DNA of 64,000 bases from Agaricus subrufescens (lineage: Eukaryota; Basidiomycota; Agaricomycetes; Agaricales; Agaricaceae). Below are positions 35,106 through 46,348 of the stretch, piece after piece. Where the stretch lies: contig CM057062.1 of the NCBI GenBank assembly GCA_029945375.1, forward strand, positions 2,681,564 to 2,745,563, in the 5' to 3' direction. Position numbers and translations under genes: made by a program. Under the pieces are notes generated by a model. The model saw only the letters and a list, made by a program, of their open reading frames with translations. It ran no database searches and was not told the DNA's origin. Positions within the stretch are counted from its first letter, which is position 1. Each line of letters begins with the position of its first letter.

Positions 35106-35454
35106 TCGAGCAATGGGGTGTAAAGCGCTAAGCGCCCTCTGGTCCTTTCTTCGAAGGGAAGAACTATATATAGGCTTTTGATTTCTATCGTACGTCCGAC
35201 TTTTAGGGGTGAGAAGTTGAGGAATTGAGGAGTCCAAGGTGTATAGAGTTTTTTTTTTTTGGGGTGCTTTTTTGGTTGGTTCAACCACTAACCCTTGAAA
35301 TGTCGTCATTCGATTGCCTTTTCACGTCAATAATCATTACCCGAGGCTGCAGTAGATCCACGGAATCAGCATAAAAGTTACGCAAAACAGCACACGTACA
35401 CAAATGACACCGCTGTAAAGAAAAATACGCCATAATTGATGGGGACAACCGATA
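35106..35454. promoter_or_regulatory. Promoter region of the MFS transporter
   Basis: Contains the minus-strand TATA box at 35164-35172 and a poly-T/A run at 35249-35260. No gene is supported. Confidence 0.45.
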
Positions 35455-35794
35455 TCACGTGTTTATACGACGTGCAAAACGCCTCATCATAACGCAATCC
35501 AGCGCAATAACCCAAGAATACAACGCGTGGAAACTACGGCTGTCATGTCCGAAAAAGATCTGAATAATTATCGAAACCAAGACAGTAAATTGAAAATACG
35601 CGAAGGGGGATAGTTGACTCGAAAACCAAATATACATTAAGAAGAGGGTACCTAAAATAAATGGCGTGTGTTTGCTTCTTAGCTTCCCTTTGTGCTTTAT
35701 TTCGCATATTCGCTTCTTGACATATAACCATGACCCTCCCTGAAGTTCCATCATACTCACACGCGCCCTCTACCAAAGCTGATTGTAAGGCCAT
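35455..35794 (-). CDS. Candidate tiny two-TM protein, 76 residues
   Basis: Two frames can be joined by a consensus intron: exon 35761-35794 (MALQSALVEGA plus one base), intron GTGAGT...TTTTAG, exon 35455-35651, giving 76 residues with phase-1 continuity. The product has two hydrophobic helices, LFLMYIWFSSQLSPFAYFQF and TVLVSIIIQIFF, then a basic end MMRRFARRINT. Its ATG is only 26 bp from the dioxygenase ATG on the other strand, so either the two share an unusually tight promoter or one start is wrong. I do not recognise a family. The clean splice is the main support. Confidence 0.4.
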
Positions 35795-35820
35795 CTTTCC
35801 AACACTCTATCTGCCGAATA

Positions 35821-37357
35821 GTGAACACTTCTTTTCAACTAGTGGACTATGCGGACCTTGCTATTATTGATCTGTCGAAGGCTGGTACTGCAGAAGGTCG
35901 TGCAGCTTTAGCTAAACAAGTGACGGAAGCTATGGCTGTTCACGGGTTTTTCTATGTCATAAATCATGGTTACACCTCTGAACAGGTGTGTCTCCCGACC
36001 TCCTTCTTTGAACGGTATTGATTCCTTCGTTCTAGACAAAACGTGTTTTCGATATTGCAAACATCCCTTTTAACAATGTCAGCGACGAGGAGAAGAAAGA
36101 GTATGCTGGTACTATGAAGGTAACTGGATCGTACCAGGGGTACAAATTGCGTCAATATTGGGTAGGCATCTTTACTAAACATTCAAGCTTTCTCAGTCTC
36201 AAGCTTTACATTTTCTAGCACATCGACAACGGAGTTGCCGACCAGCTAGAACACTACAACAGTAAGCCGGGCTATCATACACCTCGCCAACAAACAAGCC
36301 CCTAATACATCCCAAACCAGTTAATCGTGATACTAGCAAGCGTCCACACCCTCAAGCCGTACGTCCCTTCCTCCCAGAAGTCGAGGCTCTCGCAAAGCAC
36401 AGTCATTTCAACGTTCTACACCCCATCCTGAGGTAATTCAAACTGTCTTGCGCTTTATATATATTTATGTATATTTTGAAACAGGCTCCTTGCGATTGGC
36501 CTGGAGCTCCCGGAAGAGACGTTTGTTAATATGCATGGATATGATTCTGTGGGAGAAACTTATGGTGAACTCCAATTCTGTTAACCCCCTTTGTGGTTAT
36601 GCCTCTCACGCATTCATTATCCAGTCCGTTTCATGAAATAGTGAGTTAATTACTTGGTAACACCTTCTCGACGCAGGCTGATTGAGTTTACAGCTACCCC
36701 AGGTCGGAGGAAGATGAGCAAAAAACAAAGGGTGTGTGGCTAAAAGGACACACTGGCAAGTCCCCTCACTTCTGTTGAATAACATCCAAAACTAATACTT
36801 TTTTGTTGCGCTTCTCAGATTTTGGGACTCTTACAATTCTATACAGTCAGCCCGTTGCGGCTCTTCAGATCCTGACCAAGGAAAATACCTGGAAATGGGT
36901 CAAGCATATAGACAACGCGATAGTACGTTTTCAAAATCTGTTTAGACTTTCCTTAAATTCGATTGTCAGGTTGTCAACGCCGGTGATGCTATGGAATTTC
37001 TTTCTGGGGGCTTCTATCCTGCAACAATCCACAGGTTCGTCATCCCATATTTCATCGAATCCAAAATAATGACAGACATGCAGAGTCGTTCAACCTCCCG
37101 AGGATCAACAAAAATACGCCCGACTCGGCGCATTCTACTTCGCAATGTCCGATGACGACGTTAAGCTCTCTCCTCTAGTACAGAGCCCAGTCCTCCAACG
37201 CACTGGGATTAAAGAGCGTTTTGAAAGCGACAAAACGCCGACAATGGAACAATGGCGAAAGGGCCGTACGGCTGCGTATGGTAAGAGTGAATTGACGAAG
37301 AAAGGAGCGGTGGAAGAGGAAATTATTAACGGTGTACTCGTTAAACACTATAACTGA
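35821..37357 (+). CDS. 2-oxoglutarate/Fe(II)-dependent dioxygenase (IPNS-like)
   Basis: Non-heme iron oxygenase of the isopenicillin N synthase-like family with an N-terminal DIOX_N region. About ten short exons. Start MNTSFQLVDYADLAIIDLSK; AVHGFFYVINHGYTSEQ then TKRVFDIANIPFNNVSDEEK; YQGYKLRQYW; the facial triad is HTD in KGHTDFGTLTILYSQPV and the distal His in FYPATIHRVVQPPEDQQ; RLGAFYFAMSDDD follows. The Asp codon of HTD is split by an intron with a GC donor (36756-36818, G|GCAAGT...CTTCTCAG|AT). The product ends NGVLVKHYN at 37357. Substrate unknown; mushrooms use such enzymes in secondary metabolism and in flavonoid- or gibberellin-like chemistry. No biosynthetic cluster is visible nearby. 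Confidence 0.87.
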
Positions 37358-37425
37358 TCTTTATACTTATATACCCAGGACAATGACTCTATGTATATCA
37401 TCACCCTCCACGGAAACCAAAAATG

Positions 37426-38908
37426 TTAGTGTTGTTTGATAGCATGTAAAACCATTTTTGCTTCTTCCCAGCTCATCCTCTCTCTCTCTTTCCCGACCTC
37501 TTGACCACGTCGAATCTCCTCGGCATCAATTTTCCTCCAATCCTCGTATGAAGTAACAAGTCCCTCTCTGATTCCATCGTCTACCTCCTTGGGTATGCTG
37601 TCTAATTCCGGATTGGGGTTCAACACGCAATCTTGGAGGAGATTCTTTGGTTCTTCTGGTTCTCTATCAGGTAGAATATCGCTTAGAACTGTATCGGCTG
37701 CAGCGTAGGCGTTGATCATGGTTGAGGCCAAGACACCTTTAGAGCCAGTAGCAGCCCAACCGGACGCGTACACGTTCTTGAGAGCGCGCCCATCATCCGT
37801 GATTATTCTTGGTCCGAGAGTACGAAGATGGCCCAAACCGGGATCATAATACGACGCGCTGGGTTCCCCGTGGAATCCAAGTGAAGTTATAACAAGTGAA
37901 GTGTTGATTGTAGATGTTTCGCTGGTGGGTACCGCACGTTGAGTTTTAGGGTCTACCATTGTGTGAGCCAGGGATAGATGAGCGGTGGAGGGATCGTCTG
38001 GAGATGTTGTGAGACCGGTTGGTGAGCGGTAGAAATCTAATGACCAGGTTTTGGGTGTGGTCCCGAAGGGGTTTTTAGAACCGCTGGCGAGTATTTGGAA
38101 AAGACGAGATTGTTGACGGGTGAGTTTAGTGTTTGGTGGAGGTGTGAGGATGGCAGGATCGAGAGGGACCATTGAAGAATCCGGGAGGTTGATCATTTCT
38201 CGGAGTTCTTTTGCAGTGAAAGCAGCTTCTAGGGGTCCTCGTCGACCGAATATGGATACGTGCTTCACGCTTGAGCGAGAAAGAACATCGAGAACATCTC
38301 GAGGAACGTCGTACTGTTCGAGGTTCGCCACTGGAGTGAGGAGCATACGTGCAACGTCTAAAGCGACATTGCCGTTCCCTATGAGCGATACATGGGATAC
38401 CTTGTCTAATGCGGGCGGGGGCGGCCTATTCGGGTGTTTGGTATACCAGTGCACGAAGGATACTGCAGGAATACAATGTGGAGAAGGAGGTAACGCTGAG
38501 TGAAGAGTGGGCAACGTGCAGCCGGTGGCAAACAGGACATGCGAGTAATGGCTGAAGAGAGACGTGAGAGGAAGGTTTTGAGTGTGTGGGATAGGAGTGA
38601 CGGCGTCTCCGACGTTGATGTTTCCGAAAAAGCGGAAGCGAGGATCAGTGGCAGTGCGGTCAAATTTGTGAGTGCAGTTCTGGATAAAATAGGGTTATTG
38701 CACGACACATTTTGAACGGATAGCGTCTGCTTACTTTGACTTCCGGGTGGTCCGGGGCTACGCCGTAGCGAACGAGCCCGTGGGGCGCCCAGAGTCTGTC
38801 ATAGACATGGACGCGAGCAGCGGATTGAACCGGGACGCTGGAGAGAACCCGGGACGCAACATAGAACGCCGAGGGGCCTCCACCGACAATGGCCAGCTTA
38901 AGAGTCAT
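37426..38908 (-). CDS. ARH1: NADPH:adrenodoxin (ferredoxin) oxidoreductase
   Basis: Mitochondrial flavoprotein that passes electrons from NADPH to ferredoxin for iron-sulfur cluster and heme A synthesis. ATG 38908 gives MTLKLAIVGGGPSAFYVASR (FAD-binding GxGxxG), VHVYDRLWAPHGLVRYGVAP then DHPEVK; an intron follows; then VLFATGCTLPTLH, VSLIGNGNVALDVARMLL (NADPH-binding GxGxxA), FGRRGPLEAAFTAKELREM, DFYRSPTGL, ITSLGFHGEPSASYYDP and YASGWAATGSKGVLASTM, all family hallmarks. Stop at 37426. The protein starts right at the FAD-binding strand: no mitochondrial presequence precedes it in this model. An in-frame start further upstream would overlap the OMA1 coding strand. Confidence 0.93.
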
Positions 38909-39007
38909 ACCATCACTCGGCCCCTTCCGGGCGGAAGAAAGGCTGTTTGCATCGGAGGCCAATGCCAAACACACGCGTATCCGGCCGAGGTGGCGCGTGT
39001 GACCTTT
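38909..39007. promoter_or_regulatory. 99-bp bidirectional promoter, ARH1 (-) and OMA1 (+)
   Basis: The two start codons are head-to-head with 99 bp between them. Both products are mitochondrial, so coordinated expression is plausible. A diverged copy of this stretch (sharing CATCACTCGG, CGCGT and the TTTATGTTCAGACC start context) lies upstream of the second OMA1-like gene. Confidence 0.5.
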
Positions 39008-40534
39008 ATGTTCAGACCAGCCTTCACTGCTTCTCGGCTTGCCCCCCGCATTCCCAAGAGGACGCTGTGGACAACTCCTCCAAAACACAACCGCTATGTT
39101 CGTTTTTCTGATGGAGGTTCTCATCGGCACCCGCCCAATAAGCAGTTTGACTGGCGGAACTTGAGCCCGCCAGTCAAATACGGCGTTGTCCTTCTTGCTT
39201 TTGGAGGCGCCTTTTATATATCACAGTGCGCCACTTTTTCTGCTCAAATTTATGCTTTGCTCAGAATCTCTCAAAGCTTAGAACAGGTGCCGGAGACTGG
39301 CCGATGGCGCTTCATGATCTTTAACAGTAAATCGGAGGCCGACGTATGAAACATTCCTTCATATCCAGGAGGAAGCTCAATGCGCGCTTTCTAGATTGGT
39401 GAAACGATACGTCAAGAGATCAAAACACAGATGGCCGGTCAAGTCCTACCACCCAACCACCCTCTATCCCTCCACGTACGAAAGGTTACATCCCGTATCT
39501 TAAAGTCGTCCGGCCTTGGCCATATAGCCGGAGAAGGACCCACTCCGATTCCAAGTTCTCCTTTTGGATTCGCAGACGACGTCTGGAAACCGTCAGACGA
39601 CTACGGTCAAGCCGCGAGCCATTCATATAGTCCCGAGAAAGAATGGGATGTTATAGTTGTACATGACAAAAGAACGGTCAATGCAATGGCTGCTCCAGGT
39701 GAGTTGTGTCATAATAGCACTACGGATCTCAGCACTTAGTGTTATCTAGGCTTGATTGTAGTATTCACTGGAATTTTGCCTATATGTCGGGATGAACAAG
39801 GTCTTGCTGCTGTTTTATCACATGGTACACTCTCCTTTAGGCCTACTTCATATATGTCGCTCCTAACCACTTCTCCAGAGATTGGACACGTAGTTGCGCG
39901 ACATTCTGCTGAGCGGCTTTCCTCTGGTGCATTCTTCATGGCTATCGCATTCGCTTTGCAAAGTATTGGCCTCGACACGTTGGGTTTCTCACCTTTTATC
40001 AACCATTTCCTTCTTGAACTTCCAAACTCCCGTACACAAGAATATGAAGGTAACACAAATCTTCTTGTGGGTATTTTGTAGCTATGAACTCACCTCCAAT
40101 GTTCTTTCAGCCGACCTCATCGGTATCCGACTAATGTCCCGCGCCTGTTACGATCCTGCGGGGTCGGTACAGTGCGTAGCTATCCAACTATGCTATATAA
40201 TCTCCTCACTGACTCACATCATTCGCCTTTTGATAGGATGTTTAAACGCCTCGAAGCAGCAACGGGCTCAAGCGGCATTGCTTTCCTTGAAACTCATCCT
40301 TCCACTGGTCAACGCATAAAGGTTAGACTAAATCAAAATTCCATGGATGTCTCAAACATTCAAAACTGACTTTTTTCTCTTTTTCTTTAGCAACTCGAGG
40401 AAGTCTTACCAGAGGCATATTCAATTCTTGCGTCAAACCCTGAATGTTCGGCTTTGAGAGATCAACTGGAACAATTTGGGAATCGTACGACTGCAATTAG
40501 GATAAATAGTCAAGGGGAAATAGAGCATGTATAG
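39008..40534 (+). CDS. OMA1: Mitochondrial metalloendopeptidase OMA1 (peptidase M48), copy 1
   Basis: Inner-membrane zinc protease of mitochondrial quality control. ATG 39008 starts a basic, hydroxylated presequence (MFRPAFTASRLAPRIPKRTL). A membrane helix (KYGVVLLAFGGAFYIS) precedes HLEQVPETGRWRFM, formed by splicing SH|LE with frame checked. Then VLPPNHPLSLHVRKVTSRIL, WDVIVVHDKRTVNAMAAPG, VVFTGILPICRDEQGLAAVL and the zinc site SHEIGHVVARHSAERLSS, with the HE codons split by an intron after CATG. The third ligand Glu is in TQEYEADLIGIRLM. THPSTGQRIK and LPEAYSILASNPEC complete the M48 domain; stop at 40532-40534. Six or seven introns. Confidence 0.93.
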
Positions 40535-40772
40535 ATTGTTTGTACCATTTTTTTCTCTTGTTATGTACACGCGTAGACTAATAGGATGTGATGCGATATC
40601 GTAAGCTGAGGCACCGGAATTAGCTACGACATTTGTTATCAGACGTCAGACAAAAGGGATGCATTTTCGATACGCCACACATCACTCGGTCTCTTCCGTC
40701 TATTTGAACCGGAGCCTAAAGCTAAACATACGCGTCTTAAGCCGTGATGGCGTGTGCGATCGCCGATCTTTT

Positions 40773-42313
40773 ATGTTCAGACCTATTTTAACTACCTCAC
40801 AGTTCGCCCGTTACATTTCCAAGAGAAAGTTATGGACAACTCCTCCCAACTACAAGTCACGCAACCGCCATAATCGTTCTTCCAATGGAGATGCTAGTCA
40901 ACATTCACCAAACGGGCAGCTAATTGACTGGTGGATGTCGCGCCTCCCACTCAAATCTGCCGCGGCCATCCTCATCTTTGGAGGTATCTTTTATATAAAT
41001 CAGTGCGCCACTTTCTTATTACTCAAAAACCAACTTTCTATTCAATGTTTGTTTTCTTTTGCAAAAGCTTAGAACAGGTGCCACAGACCGGCCGGTGGCG
41101 TTTTATGACCTTTGGCAGGAAAGCAGAAGCCTACGTATGAACATTTCTTAACATTCGGAAATAAGCTTTAATAATATTGCCTGCTCTAGTTCGGGCAAAT
41201 GATTCGCCGCGATTTTGAAAAGGAGAACGCGGGCCGAATATTACCTCCCGACCACCCTCTTTCTATCCACGTACGAAAGGTCGCATCCCGTATCTTGAAG
41301 TCATCCAACCTTGGCCGAGTTATTGGAGATACACCCTCGTCACGATTGGGGTCTTTCTTTGGGCTCTTAGATACGATCTGGAGGACGTCAGACAACTATG
41401 GGAAAGTGATTAGCTACTCGCAGAGTTCTACTCCGGAAAGAGAATGGGAAGTTGTGGTTGTGGATGATAAAGGAACGATTAATGCGATGGCCGCCCCCGG
41501 TAAGTCACATAATAGGACCTTGTCTTCATGAAGCACTTAACACTGTTTAGGTTTCATAAGGGTATATACTGGGATATTGCCTGTATGCCGAGATGAGCAG
41601 GGACTCGCTGCTGTTCTATCACATGGTACGCTCCCCACACAGATCAAACAGATCAAAAGTGATACCCCACCTCTCTTATTGTCTTATTCAGAAATCGGCC
41701 ACTTGATAGCGCGACATCCTGCTGAACGACTGTCCTCAAGGACATTCTTCTCAGGAATCGCTTACGCTATGTTTTTCATTGGCCTTGACTTTCTAGGCAT
41801 TTCATTCTATATTCATAAGTTCTTGCTTGATCTTCCAAACTCTCGCATACAGGAACATGAAGGTACAACAACGCCTTCCTGTTTGTTTATAAACTCACCT
41901 TTGACATCTCCTTAGCTGACCTTATTGGTATCCGACTCATGTCCCGCGCCTGCTATGACCCTGCGGAGTCGATAAAGTGCGTAAATTTTCAATTATGGTA
42001 TACAAAAGCTTTATAGATTCACGCTGTTCACCTCCTGTAGGATGTTTAAACGACTCGGGGCCGCAACGGACTCTAGTGGTTCTGTATTCGATCGAACTCA
42101 CCCTACAACTGATCAGCGCATCAAAGTCAGAACAACAATTTCATGACACCCTCATACGAGCTGATCGTTTGTTTTTTTGGCTTTTGTTTCTAGCAACTTG
42201 AGGAAGTACTCCCAGAAGCATATGCCATCCTTGCCTCAAATTCCAAATGCTCAGCTTTGAAAGATCAGTTTGAGAAATCAGTTGGAACCATTTGGAAAGC
42301 GTACAAAACCTAA
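40773..42313 (+). CDS. OMA1-like metallopeptidase, tandem copy 2
   Basis: Same exon layout as the upstream gene: MFRPILTTSQFARYISKRKL, IFGGIFYIN then HLEQVPQTGRWRFM, ILPPDHPLSIHVRKVASRIL, WEVVVVDDKGTINAMAAPG, VYTGILPVCRDEQGLAAVL, zinc site SHEIGHLIARHPAERLSS, QEHEADLIGIRLMSRACYDP. Catalytic residues are intact, so it may be active. A 13-bp direct duplication (ATCAGTT at 42264 and 42277) shifts the frame near the end, so the last residues read SVGTIWKAYKT instead of the copy 1 tail. Copy 2 has drifted more in the linker regions. The duplication included the promoter. It could serve a subfunction or be decaying slowly. Confidence 0.87.
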
Positions 42314-42484
42314 TTCGGATTAATTGCTTAAAATAGAAGTATTGTTCTTTTTTTGGTATGTAGGCCACAAAAGTGATCAGAACTGTAGCAATGTGTTCTT
42401 TCGAAAATCAAATGATCTATCGTTCGGAAACTCGTCGGTTCAAAGAAATTTCTGAAGTACGTAAATGCAAAAGAAGGCTAATAA

Positions 42485-42581
42485 GCCCTTGTGGCGTAGT
42501 GGTAGCGCGTCGCACTTGTAAGACTTTGTGAATTAGGTCCATTACATGCGAAGGTCACTAGTTCAATCCTGGTCGGGGGCA
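42485..42581 (+). tRNA. tRNA-Thr (anticodon TGT) with a 25-nt intron
   Basis: The cloverleaf closes: acceptor GCCCTTG pairs with CGGGGGC (two G-U pairs), D arm with A box TGGCGTAGTGG, anticodon stem TCGCA/TGCGA around loop CTTGTAA, T arm ACTAG/CTGGT with TTCAATC loop (B box GTTCAATCC), discriminator A. The intron, 42521-42545, interrupts after position 37, the canonical site. A T-run (42582-42586) follows at once as Pol III terminator. Confidence 0.93.
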
Positions 42582-43203
42582 TTTTTGTCGTTGGATTGGT
42601 TTTTTACTTTTTTTCTGATATTTCGCTCTCTTTTCTGCTAACGATTTAGTATTGAAGATAGAATGTAGGTGTAGCATTTATAGTATCTTGTAAATGCCCG
42701 TCAGAATGGCAATGACGGGTCTCTGACAAGGCTAGTCAATTATCATCAATTTTATTCGTTCCTTCTCTTCTCTCAGCATTTTAGTTATTCATGTCTAAGC
42801 CCTTTTTGATAAGAATGTTGCAAAGGAGAGCAAACGGAGTATTCATTGACAAATTAGTAGAGGTGTATTGGTTAAGGTGACGAGAAGATAGTTTTCGTTA
42901 CTAGGGTTGCCAACTCACTCAGTAGTTTTTACTTTCATGAAACTATCAGGCACTAGCATACTATGCATATAAACCTCATGCGCAGACTCTTTCCCAGGTT
43001 TCAGATCACTTGTCGATGTAGGGTTTGTACAAAAGAAAACATTTTCAGAATTTGCCTCTTTCGGCAGCGGAGGTCCAGATACACATTTTTATGGGATTCT
43101 AGTCAGCTTTAAGCAGTCACAAACAGAAGAGATTGATACTTCATTCAAATCGAGCAAATTTACAATAATACACAAATAAAAAAACAGCGCTTCAGATCGT
43201 TCT
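42582..43203. other. Intergenic, tRNA to dynamin-like gene
   Basis: Begins with the Pol III T-run. No gene is recognised; it includes the 3' flank of the dynamin-like gene. Confidence 0.45.
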
Positions 43204-45994
43204 CTAAACGGTTCCGTATACATCCAACCTGTTTCTCATCTCTATCATCCTCGTGTGTCTACTTGTGAGCTCATTACGTTCGCGTTCAACATTTTCGTCC
43301 TCAGCCAACAAACGTTTAAGGCCATCACGGTCTGCGCTGAGTTTGGACACCTCGTTAAGAAGTGCTACCTCAAGCTTTGTTCCTAGAGATTGAACTAGAT
43401 CATGCTCTTGCGTCAAAAGTAGCGTATCAGCAAATCTCTGTAATGATAGTACAGTCAGTGTTAGAGATCGACTAGCAAAACTCGAAGAGAAACGCACCTC
43501 GAACGCGAACTGAAAATATGTGCGGACTGTAGCCATAACATGAATTTCATCTCTTAACCGGTAGTAAGTCTCTTGTTCATATGGGTGAAACTCTGCCCAA
43601 TATTGCTTCATCCACTTTTCTTGCTCTTCCCTGAAGGCGCTGCGTTGCGAAAAATAGGGCTGCGATTCAACATCAAGGAGCTTATGGACTGAAGCTTCCG
43701 TCGAGGTTCTACTTTTCCCAAGCTCTAATCGGACATGACGTCTAAAGAGAAAATAATGAGTGAGTCCATGCAAAATCGACAAATGATAGAGCGACATACA
43801 AGACGAATGAGTTCAAGTTGGTGAAACCAGAGAAATGACTGTTAGAGAGGCCGATGATGAAAGTCGAGAAGGTATTATACACATCCTCGAAGCATTTATC
43901 GACAGGGTCTTTCCATCCCTCGAGGAATCGCTTGATAAAGGTTTTGTACGCATCGTATGGGATAACACCTGGCAATTCCCAACCGGTACACCTATACCAA
44001 AGAAAATGTTAAAAATTAACCCAAACCAAATTGCGGTATAATTACGCACTCATCGATCACCGTCTTGACATCTTGAACATCGTATATGACACCCCCACTT
44101 GTTGTGTTGCGTTGGAACTTGGGACAAGTTCCCTCCACCTCATCTCTCAGTCCATTGTATCGCTTCTTACAAGTTTGTGCCAAAGTTTTACGTTTTTCTC
44201 CCAGGCCGGCCGCGTTTATCTCTCTGATAAAATCGTTGATGAGAAGCATAATACTAGCCATTTCATTCTCGTGGGAGACCACAGGTGGAAGTTCCCTGAG
44301 GCGATTGAGACATTCTTTCAAAGCGATTTCAATCGCAGCACGCAGGCCAGGGAGACTATATTCGTAAGTACATTTATCAGATGTCTTGATTCGATTCTAG
44401 AGCTTACTTTGCTTCAATCATCTGAACAAGCAACGCACTGACGTCCCGGACGAGGTTGGTCACACCGAACCTTCCCCGATCAGTGAACTCGGACCACGGT
44501 CTCGTAACATTGAAGAAACCCGAAAGACTGTCTATGTTGTATCCTTGTCCACGTTCTTGATCATTCGGGAGTCTTACACAATAGTAACCATGGCGAAGGT
44601 AATGGGGATTATTTGGGGCGTTTCTGTTTTCGAACGTCTGTCTCCACGTCTGTTGTAATCCGGTATCCCCATCACCAATGGAGTCGGGCTTAGTGATAAC
44701 CACTGAAATGGGAAAGAGTTAAATCCTTATTCGATGGGGAGGGGAGAGGCATACCGATTGTTCTATCGCCAGATGGGTCAGCCTCTTTCGCCAGTACGAC
44801 AGCCCCGTGGTTCTGGATATCGTCTTCCATGAAATCAACACTAGCCCCAAATCTCAAAGTGTATCTTAATGACTTACCATTAGCCGGGATTGTGACCAAT
44901 ACCAGCGTATTCTCCCCGACGACATGCTTTCGAACCAAGTCCTTGATCAGCTTTACGGAATTTTGATCCCCGTTTGCAATGATTCCTAGCAATTAGAGAA
45001 ATGGGATAAGTTCAGAACCCCATTCATCATAAGTTATTCTTACCAGGCAGATCCACAAATGACAGATCGGTGGCACCCGGATCCTGTATATCGACTACTA
45101 TAGTATCCTCAGTGAACTCGCGCATTCCTGTTTTCCCGTCTATGGCTTGTTTGATTTCATCCGCAGATTTAGTGAGCCATTGACTCTTGTCTGCATCATT
45201 ACTTAATATGGCACCTTGAGCCCTGCGGAGCCAGAGCTCGACTTGGGCCTTATCAGTAATGGGACCTCCAAATTGTTGAGATCTGCTATTGATGATTGTA
45301 GTTGTAGCCCTAGTAACCACCCCAGCTCGCCCGGTGCCTTCGCGCCTAGGAGAGGTTGCAGACGGACCACGAGGCTCAGTCGTCCCTTCAGAACGAAGGG
45401 AAATTGTACAAGACCAAGATGTCGCGGCACTAGACATCGAACATTCCATAGGACAACTGTCGCAACTATCAGCAACATAGTTCGTGACACCGGGAGAACT
45501 GATTTTTACCGAGTGCATGTGCCACTGTCTCTGGGGACGTTTATCTATGTACAAATTAAGATAAGGCGTACACTTGAGTGCCCTCTGTTGCACGCACCCC
45601 GGTTACTGCTTCAATTAGTGAACTCTTTCCCGCTGCATAGTTACTTCAATACGAGGAGACATGTTTACAAATTGGGTTCTTACCGGACTGATTGCCGATA
45701 ACAACTATCTTGGGTAGATCAAAAACAGTGTTTGCCCTAACCAGCGTCAGAACCATAAAGATCAAAGTCATCTCCTAGTGAAGTAACATACCCCAGTGCT
45801 CTGAGATCTTTCAACAGAGCCATAAGGGTGCGACATTTGCGCGCATAGTCTCCATCTGATAGAGTAACTCCGCCACTAGGGACGGAAGTTGGTCGAGGGA
45901 CTGAGGGTGGGGGAGGGACTGAGACACCAGAAGAATTACTGGACGAGCCAGTATCGTTTCTGGATCTCCTTGCAGCGGATAGGAAAGTAGGCAT
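43204..45994 (-). CDS. Dynamin-like GTPase (Mx/dynamin superfamily)
   Basis: Large GTPase that self-assembles on membranes. ATG 45994 (MPTFLSAARRSRNDTGSSSN), a Pro/Ser-rich start, then LPKIVVIGNQSGKSSLIEAV, the G1 P-loop assembled across an intron; the GTPase domain continues with FGGPITDKAQVELWLRRAQG, IVVDIQDPGATDLSFVDLPG (G3), IIANGDQNSVKLIKDLVRKH, VTIPAN, GDRTIGVVITKPDSIGDGDT (G4 TKPD), then the stalk (ECLNRLRELPPVVSHENEMA) and the GED-like C-terminal helix (RFADTLLLTQEHDLVQSLGT, ALLNEVSKLSADRDGLKRLL AEDENVERERNEL), stop at 43204. About ten exons. No PH or Pro-rich tail, so it is not a classical endocytic dynamin; it fits the Vps1/Mx-like group common in mushrooms. It lies 2.1 kb from a small-GTPase gene, with TyrRS between. 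Confidence 0.9.
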
Positions 45995-46348
45995 GGTTGA
46001 TAAGAATGAATGGGGGGTGAGTCGTTCTTGAAGGGCATTTTATACGGGATACGCCCACAGCACGAACTTGCTCGAATATTTCGTAAATGCCTATAAGAAT
46101 GCCAATAACTTCTTCTATTAGGTTCTACGGACAGCTATCTAGAATATTAGCACATGAGAAGCCAGATCTCTTGTATTTAAAAATAATTCGAAGTCGAAAA
46201 CCTTTGTATTTGGGCAAAATCAAACGTTGTGTACCATGTGAATAGTGAAACGAGTGCCTTCCCTGTTCACGTGAAACATTTGCAACGAATCTATTTTCAG
46301 AAATTATACAAAAAAGGTGAATTTGCACCGCCACAATATGGGTTACGG
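45995..46348. other. Intergenic, TyrRS 3' end and dynamin-like promoter
   Basis: Both neighbours are on the minus strand. No gene recognised. Confidence 0.45.
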
